Source: Sapria himalayana (taxonomy: Eukaryota; Streptophyta; Magnoliopsida; Malpighiales; Rafflesiaceae). From it: a stretch of 64,000 nucleotides of DNA. A program made the translations under genes and the position numbers. This document shows, one piece after another, positions 53,101 to 64,000 of the stretch. Numbering within the stretch: position 1 is the first letter of the stretch; every line of letters starts with the position of its first letter. The notes beneath the pieces are model-generated. The model searched no databases, was not told the DNA's origin, and worked only from the letters and a program-made list of their open reading frames with translations. The stretch is from assembly GCA_029783825.1 (NCBI GenBank), contig JAREIK010000709.1:137057-201056 (forward strand), written 5' to 3'.

Positions 53101-54043
53101 TTCAAGATGTGAATGCTGTTCTCAAGCAGTTGAAACAACTGATCATTTGCTTTCGAATGGTCACATTGCAGCAGTAATATGGAGAGAGATGGAAGGGAAA
53201 AAAAGAATATGTAAAATAGAAGATGGATTAATTGATAAAGTTAAAAAATGGGAAAAAGTAAACATGAAAAGCCCCGCCAGGAAATGGCTTAATCAGAAAC
53301 TGCCGCATCTAATTATTTGGTGCATTTGGAAATCTAGAAACAAAAGTAAATATGAAAATATAAGGATGAACTTAACAGAAATTATAAAAGATATTAAAAA
53401 GGAGATATATAATATATCAATAATAAAACCGATAGTAATACAGGATTTGGAACAAGAAAAGAAGCTTGAGAAAGAATGGGATCTCACATACAAAGTGTTA
53501 AAACAACAATGGGCTAAATGTATACAGTGGAATGCTCCGCCGGTTGGCAAACTTTCACTTAATACGGATGGGAGTTTTAGCAGGGACACTGGAATAGCTG
53601 GAGGAGGCGGGGTAATAAGAGATCATACAGGGACAGTACAGAGAGCATTTACCAGATCTAGTAGGGCATCCTCGTCTTTAGAATCAGAAATCAGAGCATT
53701 AAAATCAGGGTTAGAGATATGTAAGCAGCTAAACTTTAAAAACATTGAAGTTCAGGTAGACTCAAAATTACTAGTCGATACGGTAATTAATAAGAAAATA
53801 TTATGGAGGTATGAAGAGGATCTAGAAGTTATTCTTAATCTTTTGGAAGAACTGAAGGCCTCAATAATACATATTTATAGAGAAGCCAATAATCTAGCGG
53901 TCTGTCTATCTAAAATAGGCACCACCAGAGGAAATATAGATTATAATGAGAAATTCATGCCAAATAAACTAAAGGGAATAACATGTTTAGATAAAATGGG
54001 TTTTCCTTATATAAGAACAAATAAACAGACCATGAAGATATGA
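50127..54043 (+). pseudogene. LINE ORF2 polyprotein (EN-RT-zf-RVT-RNase H), broken
   Basis: ATG at 50127 starts an APE-type endonuclease (WNVRG, EPK, GGDFN, YTWCNN, RLDR, SDHSP at about 50772-50786), followed by RT (AAGPDG near 51462, KLDLSKAFD with the first catalytic Asp at 51849-51851, LRQGDPLSPLLF, YADD at 52166-52177), zf-RVT (about 52900-53190) and RNase H (about 53550-53930). Total span is about 1300 codons, normal for plant L1. Lesions: TAA 50370-50372, a frameshift at the TA run 52057-52069 ending in TAG 52068-52070, TAA 52619-52621 and TAA 52976-52978. Outside these the frame is restored and conserved. In zf-RVT a Cys expected after HLLSN is Gly (GGT, 53159-53161). RNase H keeps Asp 53567, Glu 53687 and Asp 53759, but the last acidic position is Val (53900-53902). 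Confidence 0.93.
52057..52069 (+). repeat. TA run causing the RT frameshift
   Basis: An ATATATATATATA run follows LLFD. Frame 0 reaches TAG at 52068, whereas the continuing RT sequence (ELLIRNLNKK, then YADD) is in the frame entered if two bases are ignored. A gain of one TA unit by slippage explains the break. Confidence 0.85.
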
Positions 54044-54180
54044 CATAGTCTCATCTGTTTGCTGGATTGTGTGGGAATTCATTTGCAGAGAATTTCTATC
54101 TCACAATTAAATGGAATGAAAGGATGGAAATTGAGCCAAATGGATATATATGAAGGAGATCCCATTGTAGTATATATTAA

Positions 54181-54198
54181 TTCTGCATTTTGGCAGAA
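54181..54198 (+). other. 3' UTR hairpin 1
   Basis: TTCTGC, loop ATTTTG, GCAGAA: a perfect 6 bp stem with a 6-base loop. Confidence 0.7.
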
Positions 54199-54256
54199 TG
54201 GTGCATAGCTATACTATATGGTTGTTAAAATAATATGTATGTAATTTAGAATTTCT

Positions 54257-54274
54257 TTCTGCAATTTGGCAGAA
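54257..54274 (+). other. 3' UTR hairpin 2
   Basis: TTCTGC, loop AATTTG, GCAGAA: the same stem as hairpin 1, 76 bases downstream, with only the loop changed. Repetition suggests a functional or duplicated RNA element, possibly recognised by the LINE protein. This is inference. Confidence 0.7.
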
Positions 54275-54699
54275 GTCGATAACCTCTACAGAAAGGATGT
54301 ATTTTGATTTTCTTTGTAGGATAAATTCTGTCTTTTCCTTGCAGTATGTTAAAGGGGAGTAATCGTTAACACTTTGGAGCTTGCCTAATGTTGTATTAGT
54401 TGCTGTTTTTTTTGTTCTGGTAGTAGGGTTCAACATGAGTTTGGAACTTGCCTATGTTAAAGGGTAGTAGGGTGTCAAGTTCTGTAGGCATGGTTGTTGT
54501 TTTTTTTGTTTTCTCTTTGGTTTTGTTCTAGAATCAACAGCGATTACACGACAAAAAAAGAAGGCTGGAATCTTGTGAAGATTTGAGCCAGACGCACAGG
54601 GGAAAGGAGAGATAGAGGTTCGTCCACATGAGCAGCACTAAGTGGATGCTGCTGCTAAAGAGCCTCCATGACAATACCAAATAAAGAGCATTCACTGAG

Positions 54700-54870
54700 A
54701 TTAGTTGCTGTCTGTTGCCGCCAAAGCACATGTAGTGTGCCCCCTGTTGCTGACAAGTTGCTGTCAGGATAATTCTTGTTGGTGCTGTCTGTTACTGTCT
54801 GTAGCTATTAGGATTTGCTGCTGTCTGTTGCTGCCCCCTGTTGCTGTCAGGAGAACCCGCTGCTGAGATT
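54700..54870 (+). repeat. Imperfect CTG/TGTC-rich repeats in LINE 3' UTR
   Basis: Variants of GTTGCTGTCTGTTGCTG and CCCCCTGTTGCTGTCAGGA recur several times. GCCCCCTGTTGCTG appears once near 54738 in a variant form and again near 54833, about 95 bp apart. The segment is irregular and not a clean microsatellite. Confidence 0.65.
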
Positions 54871-55446
54871 CTGTCAGCTTTTTCTGCAGTTGGCAGGGGA
54901 TAAGAGTAGAAATAGATAGCTTCCTGGTCCTGAGGGAAGTCGGATAAGGAGAGCTTGTGTTTGGAAGGTTTTTTGGTTGTATTTTTTCAGGTCAAGTCAA
55001 GCTGCAGCAAGGAGGTTCTCAGCATTGGTCAACTAAAAGGAAAGCAGGCTGGACAAAGCTAGAAAGGGAAATGGCTGGTTGGAGGAGCCGGCTTGGAGGC
55101 AGTGTTTCAGAATTCTTATGGCTGCGCATTTGATCGGCCAAGAGTTATCTGTCTTGAGTCGCTCATGAGAGCATTCAGCCTGGACATGTATGAAGACAGC
55201 AGAGGGGAGTACTATGAGAGAGATTAAAGATGGAAAGAAAAGGCCCCATACAAATAGGGCTTTGGCAGAAAACCCAAAAGATATAAAGTGTATCAATACT
55301 TTACAAATGATTAGTAAAAGGATATGAAAGTTTATATTTTACTCTATGTGTTCTAGATAAGGTTTAAAGTGGGTGTAAAAGGGATAAGGGTAGAAGTAGT
55401 TTGTAAAAATGGTATTCCTCCGCCAAAAGAGAGGGTAATAATTAAT

Positions 55447-55481
55447 AATAAAACAACCTTTTTTTTTAAAAAAAAAAAAAA
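55447..55481 (+). other. LINE polyadenylation signal and poly(A) tail
   Basis: AATAAA at 55447-55452 is followed after a few bases by T9 (55459-55467) and A15 (55468-55482, the last A shared with the duplication). The T9 directly before the A-tail is unusual, as the two could pair. Confidence 0.85.
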
Positions 55482-55497
55482 ATTAATAAATCTCATT
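55482..55497 (+). repeat. LINE target-site duplication, 3' copy
   Basis: ATTAATAAATCTCATT, identical to 48815-48830, directly after the A-tail. It restores the satellite reading on the right side. Confidence 0.95.
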
Positions 55498-58400
55498 TTA
55501 ATTTGTTTTCATTATAATTTAAAAAAATAATATTGATTTTTAGTTTTTTATTTATATATCTGTATTAATTATAAAATAAATTATGAGTTAAAAATATAAT
55601 TTATAAAAACTATTTTTATCAAAAAATAGATAAGCTTATAAAAAGAATAAAAATTTTAAAACAAATAATTATTATTTAGTAATATATTTTGCTTTGCTTT
55701 TGTATCATTTTAGGTTATCATATTATATTTTAAGTAATATCAATCTTATTCATAATAGATTTTTAATTTATTTTTGATAATTATTAGAATATATATCAAT
55801 AAAATTGTTTATATTGAATTTATAAGATATATAATTATTATGATTATTATAAATAAATATTGAATTCACTTTTGAAAAAAAAATTAAAAATTATTATATT
55901 TTCAAAAGTTATAACCTTAAAAAATGAGAAAGTATAATATTAATAATTTTTTTTATTTCATTTTTTAAATAAAACTTATAGATCATTAAATGATTACTTA
56001 TTTAAATTAGTAAGCTCATAAGCCCCGAAACCCCTAAATACATAAATCTTTTAATAGCTATATTCTACTTGATAAATAATAAATCTCATTTATATTTCTA
56101 TTTATTATAATTTTAAAAATTTATTTTAATTATTTATAGTTTAATTTTTTAGAAAAATTAATTCAAAATAAATTTCGAATGAGACAAATAATATTTAAAT
56201 AATTTATATTTAATAAAAAAATATAAGCTAAAAAAATAACAAAAAATTTAAAATTAAATATTATTATTTAATAATATATTTTGATATGATTTTGAATCAT
56301 TTTGTGTTATGTAAATATATTTTAATTAATATTTAGAATTTTAATAATAGTTTGTTAATTTAATTTTTGATCATTATTATAATATCTATCATTAAAATTA
56401 TTTATATTTAATTTATATGATATATAATTAGTAAGATTAATATAACTATACATGGTATTCACATTTCAAAATATTACAAAAATTATTTTCTTTTCAAAGA
56501 TTATAACCTTTGAAAATCAAAAAAATCAAAATAATCAAAAAAATTTATTTTATTATATAAATAAAACCTATAAACCACTAAATGCCTAAAAACATAAATT
56601 GCTAAACTTCTTAACGAAAAAACCCCTAAATAATTTAACCATTAAACAATATACTATATATAATAAATAATAAATCTCATTTTATTAGTATTCATTATAA
56701 TTTTAAAACATACATATTAATTATTTATTAGTTATTTTTATAGAAATATAAATTAAAAAATAAATTATTAGTGAGACAAATATAATTTAAAAAATTTATT
56801 TTTCATCAAAAAATATATAAGCATATAAATGGATACAAAAATTTAAAAATTTAAAATTAATATTTAGTAAAATATTTCACTTTGATTTTGAATCATTTTA
56901 GGTATTGCAAATATATTTTAAATAATATTTATCTTATTGATAATTGTTTATTATTTTTTATGATCATTATTATAATATATACCAATAAAATAATTTATAT
57001 TGAATTATATTATATTTATTTATTATTATTATTAACTAAATATTGTATTCACTTTTCAAAAAAATTAAAAATTATTATATTTTCAAAGGTTATAACCTTC
57101 AAAAATTAGAAAAAATAACAAAAATACTCTTTTTTTTAATTTTATTTTTTAAATAAAACCTATAAACCACTAAATGACTAAATAATAAAATGACTAGACT
57201 CCTAATCCTAGAAGCTCATAAATACTCCAAACAATAAATTAGTATAGTCTAAATAATAAATCATAATTCTCATTTTTATTAGTATTCATTATAATTTAAA
57301 TATTCAATTTAATTATTTATCAGTTTATTTTTATAAAATATTAATTACAAAATAAATTATTAGTGAGACAGATATAATTAAAATAATCTATTTTTCATCA
57401 AAAAAATATATATGCTCATAAAAAGAAGCAAAATTTTAAAAATAAAAAATTATTTTTTATTAATATATCTTAATTTGATTTTGAATCATTTTAGATTTTA
57501 CAATTATATTTTAATTTATATCATTCTTATTAATACTAGTTTATTAATTAATTTATTGATCATTATTATAATATCTATTAATAAAATTATTTATATTTAG
57601 TTTACATTATATAAAATTATTAAGATTATTATAACTAAATATTATATTCACATTTAAAAAAAATTAAAAATTATTATATTTTAAAGGTTTTAAGCTTCAA
57701 AAATTAAAAAAAAATCAAAAAATTAAATTTTTTGTTTTTTCATTCTTTAAATAAAAACTATAAATCACTAAAGGTCTAAATAATTAAATCACTAAACTCT
57801 TAAACCACAAAACACCTAAATACTTAAACCATTAAACATGTATATCCTGATTAATAAATAATAAATCTCAATTTTATTTGTATTCATTATAATTTTAAAT
57901 ATTCATTTTATTTTTTTATTAGTTTATTATTATAGAATTATAAATTACAAAATAAATTATGAGTAAGACAAATATAATTTAAATAATTTATTTTTAAAAA
58001 GAAAAATATAAACTTATAAAAAAAGCAAAACATTTAAAAAAATTATTATTTAGTTATATATTTTACTTTAATTTTGAATCAATTTGGGTTTTGTAAATAT
58101 TTTTTAATAAAATCAATAAAATTGTTTATTTTGAATTTATATTATATATAATTATTAATATTATTATAACCAAATATTGTATTCACATTTCAAAAAATTT
58201 TAAATATTATTAAATTATCAAAGTTATAAAAAATGAAAATCAGAAAAAATTACAAAATTTTTGTGTTCTTATTTTGTTTAAATAAAACCTATAAACCAAT
58301 AAATGCCTAAAAACATAAATTTCTAAACTCCTAAAAGACAAAACCTATAAATACTTAAACCATTTGCATAGGTGTACATTTATAAAAAATCATAAATCTC

Positions 58401-61400
58401 ATAATAAATTTTATTATGAATAATTTTAAATTTTTATTTTTATTATTTATCAGTTATTTTTATAAAAATATTAATTTCAAAATAAATTATTAGCAAGACA
58501 GATCTAATTTAAATTAGACTGGTATACCCAAAATAATAAAGAATAAATCTCAATATTATTTTTTTCATTATAATTTTAAATATTCATTTTCATTATTTAT
58601 TTGTTTATTTTTATATAAATATTAATTAAAAATAAAGTACGAGTTAGACAAATATAATTTATATAAATTTATTTTAATAAAAAAATGGATAAACTTTATA
58701 AAAGAAAAAAAATTTCAAAACAATAAATTATTATATAGTAATATATTTTGATTTCTTCTGAATCATTTTAGCTTTTTTATTATATTTTAATTCATACCTA
58801 TCTTATTAATAATAGATTATTAATTTATTTTTTGATCATTATTAGAATATTTATCAATAATATTGTTTATATTGAATTTATATGATATATAAATATAAAT
58901 ATAATTTTATTTTTTAAATAAAACCTATTAATCACTAAATGCATACACAGTAAAATTAGTAAACTCCTAAGGTCCGTAATGCCTAAATACATAAACCATT
59001 AAACTGCTATATAGTACTTAATAATTAAGAAATCTAATTTTTATTTCAATTTATTATTATTTTAAATATTCATTTTAATTATTTATAAGTTTATTTTATA
59101 GAAATATTTAATACAAAATAAATTATCAGTGCGACGAATATAATTTAAATAATTTATTTTAATCAAAAAATATATATATGCTTATAAAAGAAGTAAAATT
59201 TTAAAAATTTAAAATTATTATCCAGTAATATTTTTTACTTTAATTTTGAATCAATTTGGGTTTTGTAAATATTTTTAATTAATATCTATCTTATTATTAA
59301 AAGTATATTAATTTAATTTTTGATCATTATTATAATATCTATCAATAAAATTGTTTATATTGAATTTATATGATATATAATTATTAAAATTATTATAATG
59401 AAATATTGTATTCACATTTCAAAAAATTTTAAATATTATTATATTTTCAAATGTTATAACCTATGAAAATGACAATAAATTGCTATTTTTTTTTGTTATT
59501 TTATTGTTTAAATAAAATCTATAAGCCACTAAATGGCTAAAAACATATATCGCTAAACTTCTAAATGACAAAACTTCTAAATACTTAAACTATTAATTTG
59601 GTATACATTAATAATAAATCATAAATCTCATTTTAATTTTTATTCAGTGTAATTTTAAATTTTTATTTTAATTATTTAACAGTTTATTTTTATAGAAATA
59701 TTAATTACAAAATAAATTATTAGTGAGACAGATCTATTTTAAATAATTTTTTTTTTTATCAAAAAAAATATATATGCTTATAAAAAGAGCAAAATTTTAA
59801 AAACAAAAATTTATTATTTAGTAATATATTTTATTTTGATTTTGAATCATTTCAGTTTTTGCAATTATATTTTAATTTATATCATTCTTATTAATAATAG
59901 ATTATTAATTTTTTATTGATCATTATTATAATATCTATTTATAAAATTATTTATATTGAGTTTACATTATATATAATTATTAAGAATATTATAACTAAAT
60001 ATTATATTAACATTTAAAAAAAATAAAAATTATTATATTGTCAAAGTTTATAACCTTCAAAAATTAAAAAAAATCAAAAAATTTAATTTTTTATTTTTTT
60101 ATTATTTAAATAAAAACTATAAATCACTAAAGTCCTAAACACTTAAATCACTAAACCCCAAAACACCTAAATACTTAAACCATTAAACTAGTATATCCTG
60201 AATAATAATTAATAAATCTCAATTTTATTTGTATTCATTATAATTTTAAATATTCATTTTAATTATTTATTAGTTTATTTTTATAGAATTATAAATTAAA
60301 AATAAATTATGTGGAAGACAAATATAATTTGAATAATTTACTTTTATAACAAAAAATATAAACTTATAAAAAGAAGCAAAACATCAAAAAAATTGTTACT
60401 ATTATATTTTACTTTGATTTTGAATAAATTTACGTTTTGCAAATATATTTTAAAAATATTATCTTATTAATAATAGTTTATTAATTTATTTTTTGAACAT
60501 TAATATAACATCTATCAATATAATTGTTTATATTTAATTAACATGATATATAATTAATAAGATTATCATAACTAAATATAGTATTCACATATAAAAAAAA
60601 TTTAAAAATTGTTATATTTTCAAAGGTTATAACATTCAAAAATGAGAAAAAATAATAAAAATAAATTTTTTGTTATATCATTGTTTAAATAAAACTTATA
60701 AACTATTAAATGCCTAAAAACATAAATTTCTAAACTCCTAAACCCCGAAGCCCCTAAATACCTAAACCTTTAAACTCGTAACCCTTAAATATTATTTAAA
60801 TAATTTATAGAAATATTAATTACAAAATAAATTATGAGTAACAAATATAATTTAAATAATATATTTTTCAACAACAAAAAATATAACTTATAAAATGATG
60901 TAAAAACTAAAAAAAATTAATTATTTAGTAATAAATTTTACTTTTATTTTGAATCATTTTTGGTTTTTAAATAATATTTTAATTTATATCTATCATATTA
61001 ATAATAGTTTATTTATTTATTTTATGATAATTTATATAATATTATCAATAAAATTATTTATATTTTGTTTATATTATATATTGTTATATTAATTATTATT
61101 ACTAAATATTGTTTTCAAATTTTTAAACATTTTTAAAATTATCATATTTTCAAATGTTATGACATTTGAAAATTTGAAAATTTGAAAAAATATCAAAAAT
61201 TCATTTTTTGTTATTTCATTGTTTAAATAAAAGCTATAAACCATTAAATGCCTAAATACTTAAATCAATAACTTCTAAATCTCGAAAACCCTAAATAGAT
61301 AAATTTTTTAAATAGGTATATCCTAAATAATAAATAATAAATCTCATTTTTATTTTTTTCATTATAATTTTAAATATTCATTTTAATTATTTATTTGTTT

Positions 61401-64000
61401 ATTTTTATATAAGTATTAATTACAAAAAAATTATAAGTTAGACAAATATAATTTATATAAATTATTTTTCAACAAAAAAATATAGATAATCTTATTAAAA
61501 GAAGAAAAAAATTAAAAACAAAAAATTATTATATAGTAATATATTTTGCTTTATTTCTGAATCATTTTTGGTTTTGTAATTATATTTTAATTGATATCTA
61601 ACTAATTAAAAATAAATTATTAATTTATTTTTTGATCATTATTAGAATAATTATCAATAAAAATATTTATATTTAATTTATATGATATATAGATTTAATA
61701 ATTATTATAGCTAAATAATGTGTTCACTTTTGAAAAAAATTTTAAAATTATTATATTTTCAAAGATTATAACCATTGACCATGTGAAAAAAAATATTTTT
61801 TTTATTATTTCATTGTTGAAATAAAACCTATAAACCACTAAATGCCTAAACACTTATATCACTAAACTACAAAACCCCGATACCCCTATATAGATAATCG
61901 TTTAAACACGTTGACCCTAAATTATAATTAATAAATCTCATTTTTATTTGTCTTCATTATAATTTAAAAAATTCATTTTGATTGTTTAGTTTTTTATTTA
62001 TATATAACTATTAATTATAAAATAAATTAAGAGTTAAAAATATAATTTATAAAAATTATTTTTTATCAAAAAATAGATAAGCTTATAAAAAGAATAAAAA
62101 TTTAAAAACAAATAATTAATATTAAGTAATATATTTTGCTTTACTTTTGAATCATTTTAGGTTTTGATATTATATTTTAAGTAATATCAATCTTATTCAT
62201 AATAGATTTTTAATTTATTTTTTGATAATTATTAGAATATCTATCAATAAAATTGTTTATATTGAATTTATATGATATATAATTATTATGATTATTATAA
62301 ATAAATATTGTATTGACTTGTGAAAAAAAAATTAAAAATTTTTATATTTTCAAAGGTTATAACCTTAAAAATTGAGAAAAAATATAAAAATAATTTTTTT
62401 TATTTGATTTTTTAAATAAAACCTATAGATCATTAAATGATTACTTACTTAAATCAGTAAGCTCATAATCCCTGAAACCCTTTAATACATAAACCTTTTA
62501 ATATATATATTCTACTTATTAAATAATAAATCTCATTTATATTTCTATTTATTATAATTTTAAATATTCATTTTAATTATTTATAGTTTAATTTTTTAGA
62601 AAAATTAATTCAAATAAATTTCGAATGAGACAATAATTTTTAAATAATTTATATTTAATCAAAAAAATAATAAAGCTTAAAAAAACAAGAAAAAAATTTA
62701 AAATTAAATTTTATTATTTAGTAATATATTTTGATTTGATTTTGAATCATTTTGTGTTAGGTAAATATATTTTAATTAATATTTAGATTTTTAATAATAG
62801 TTTGTTATTTTAATTTTTGATCATTATTATAATATCTATCATTAAAATTGTTTATATTTAATTTATATGAGAATAATTTGTAAGATTAATATAATTATAC
62901 ATTGTATTCAAATTTCAAAACATTTTAAAAATTATTTACTTTTCAAAGATTATAACCTTTGAAAATTAGAAAAAATCAAAAAAAATTCTATTTTTATTTT
63001 TATTATATAAATAAACCTATAAACCACTAAATGACTAAAAACAAAAATTGCTAAACTTCTAAACGACAAAACCTCTAAATAATTTAACCATTAAACCGGT
63101 AAACTATATATAATAAATAATAAATCTAAATTTTATTAGTATTCATTATAATTTTAAACATACATCTTAATTATTTATTAGTTTATTTTTATAGAAATAT
63201 AATTAAAAAATAAATTATTAGTGAGAAAAATATAATTTAAAAATTTATTTTTTAAATTTATTTTTCATCAAAAATAAATTAATATTTAGTAAATGGATAC
63301 AAAAATAAAATTTTTTATTTTTAAATTTATATTTTTTAAAGTAAAATAAATTAAATGATTCATCAAAAAAAATTATTAATAATTTATTTTGAAATTTTTA
63401 AATTAAAATAAAATTTATTTTTCATCAAAAAATATATAAGCATATAAATGGATACAAAAATTTAAATATTTAAAATTAATATTTAGTAAAATATTTCACT
63501 TTGATTTTAGGTCATTTCTAGGTTTTGCAAATATATTTTAAATAATATTTATCTTATTAATAATTTATTATTGTTTTTTATGATCATTATTATAATATAT
63601 ACCAATAAAATAATTTATATTTAATTATATGATATTAATTATTGATTATTAACTTGATATTGTATCACTTTTCAAAAAAATTAAAAATTATATATTTCAA
63701 AGGTTAAAACCTTCAAAAATGAGAAAAATAACAAAAATACTTTTTTTTTATTTTATATTTTAAATAAAACTTATAAACCACTAAATGACTAATACTAAAA
63801 TACTAAACTCCTACTCCCGAAGCTCTTAAATACTCAAAACATTAAATTAGTATAGTCTAAATAAAAATCATAATTCTCATTTTTATTAGTATTCATGATA
63901 ATTTGAAATTTTTATTTTAATTACTATCAGTTTATTTTTATAGAAAAATTAATTACAAAATAAATTATTATTGAGACAGATATAATTTAAATATTTTATT
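55498..64000 (-). repeat. Satellite array, reverse orientation, block 5
   Basis: Continuation of block 4 after the LINE. Dyads lie near 55907, 56499, 57088, 57686 (degenerate), 58213 (degenerate), 59452, 60047, 60625, 61155, 61764, 62355, 62948 and about 63700. A monomer near 58890 has lost its dyad by deletion. Segments near 56450 and 62900, and near 57090 and 63700, are closely similar, about 6.4-6.6 kb apart, which fits the higher-order repeat. At 63240-63440 the sequence is scrambled, with repeated TTATTTTTCATCAAAAA pieces. Apparent small frames here are AT-rich chance frames. The array runs off the end of the window. Confidence 0.94.

Larger units (their letters stand above)
54044..55458 (+). 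other. LINE 3' untranslated region
   Basis: About 1.4 kb between the ORF2 stop and the terminal tract, with no sustained reading frame. It contains two look-alike hairpins (54181-54198, 54257-54274), an imperfect duplication (TATGTTAAAGG at 54345 and 54453), a CTG/TGTC-rich segment (about 54700-54870) and a terminal AATAAA. Reverse-strand frames in this part look fortuitous. Confidence 0.8.
48831..55481 (+). mobile_element. LINE-1-type non-LTR retrotransposon, nearly full length, inactive
   Basis: A 6.65 kb insertion in a reverse-orientation satellite monomer, bounded by a 16 bp perfect target-site duplication and ending in A15. It holds ORF1 (nucleic-acid binding), ORF2 (endonuclease, reverse transcriptase, zf-RVT, RNase H) and a 1.4 kb 3' region. 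It entered by target-primed reverse transcription: ORF2 endonuclease nicks DNA and RT copies the RNA from the nick. The 5' end is truncated because ORF1 is already open at the first base and has no start codon. Both ORFs carry stops and frameshifts, so the copy cannot move by itself. Domain order and sequence style are those of land-plant L1-clade LINEs. Confidence 0.95.

Noticed and set aside
49414..53589. Minus-strand open frames across the LINE (for example 49414-49632, 50540-50797, 50837-51121, 52663-53097, 53293-53589)
   Set aside because: They are antisense shadows of ORF1 and ORF2, whose plus-strand frames carry clear conserved motifs.
54209..55296. Minus-strand open frames in the LINE 3' UTR
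   Set aside because: No recognisable motif. They lie in a region expected to be untranslated and are of a length that arises by chance.
1..64000. Organellar DNA as an explanation for the very low GC content
   Set aside because: No mitochondrial or plastid gene, rRNA or tRNA is present, and the sequence is a diverged tandem array with nuclear-type LINE and DNA transposon insertions.

Overview
The window is plant nuclear heterochromatin. Very AT-rich satellite DNA fills about 52 of the 64 kb. It is interrupted by a few non-satellite insertions, one of them a 6.65 kb LINE-1-type retrotransposon whose domain order (DUF4283 with zinc knuckle, endonuclease, reverse transcriptase, zf-RVT, RNase H) is characteristic of land plants. 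No intact host gene, rRNA or tRNA was recognised. The species cannot be named from the sequence alone.

Layout. 1-20510: satellite in one orientation (called forward). 20511-22985: a 2.5 kb non-satellite element. 22986-26100: forward satellite. 26101-26675: a captured fragment that looks like the last exon and 3' flank of a host gene. 26676-32160: forward satellite. 32161-32560: a hAT-like terminus running into TA microsatellites. 32561-33345: forward satellite. 33346-35850: a second, inverted copy of the 2.5 kb element. From there to the end the satellite is in the opposite orientation (35851-48830 and 55498-64000), split by the LINE at 48831-55481, which has a perfect 16 bp target-site duplication.

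Satellite. The commonest monomer is close to 600 bp, measured by hand from one conserved landmark; other spacings are about 530, 740-780 and 295-480 bp. Each typical monomer has (i) a strong dyad (core AAAGGTTATAACCTTT, up to 32 bp perfect), (ii) an 88 bp block of eleven in-phase octamers of the form NNTTTANN, rich in telomere-like TTTAGG/GGTTTA strings, and (iii) a long AT-rich remainder with a common TATAAGCTTATA palindrome. A diagnostic variant recurs at intervals of about 6.8-8.3 kb, which points to a higher-order repeat. Stretches of the right-hand block repeat the order, spacing and private deletions of stretches in the left-hand block, but inverted, so the two blocks are paralogous parts of one array joined head to head.

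The LINE is dead: 5'-truncated inside ORF1, with in-frame stops in both ORFs, a TA-slippage frameshift in the RT and lost zinc-binding and RNase H residues. The most interesting material is the satellite itself: its dyads, the octamer block and its inverted architecture make it a candidate centromeric or subtelomeric satellite. The 2.5 kb element, which carries a poly(A) tract joined directly to degenerate telomere repeats, comes next.
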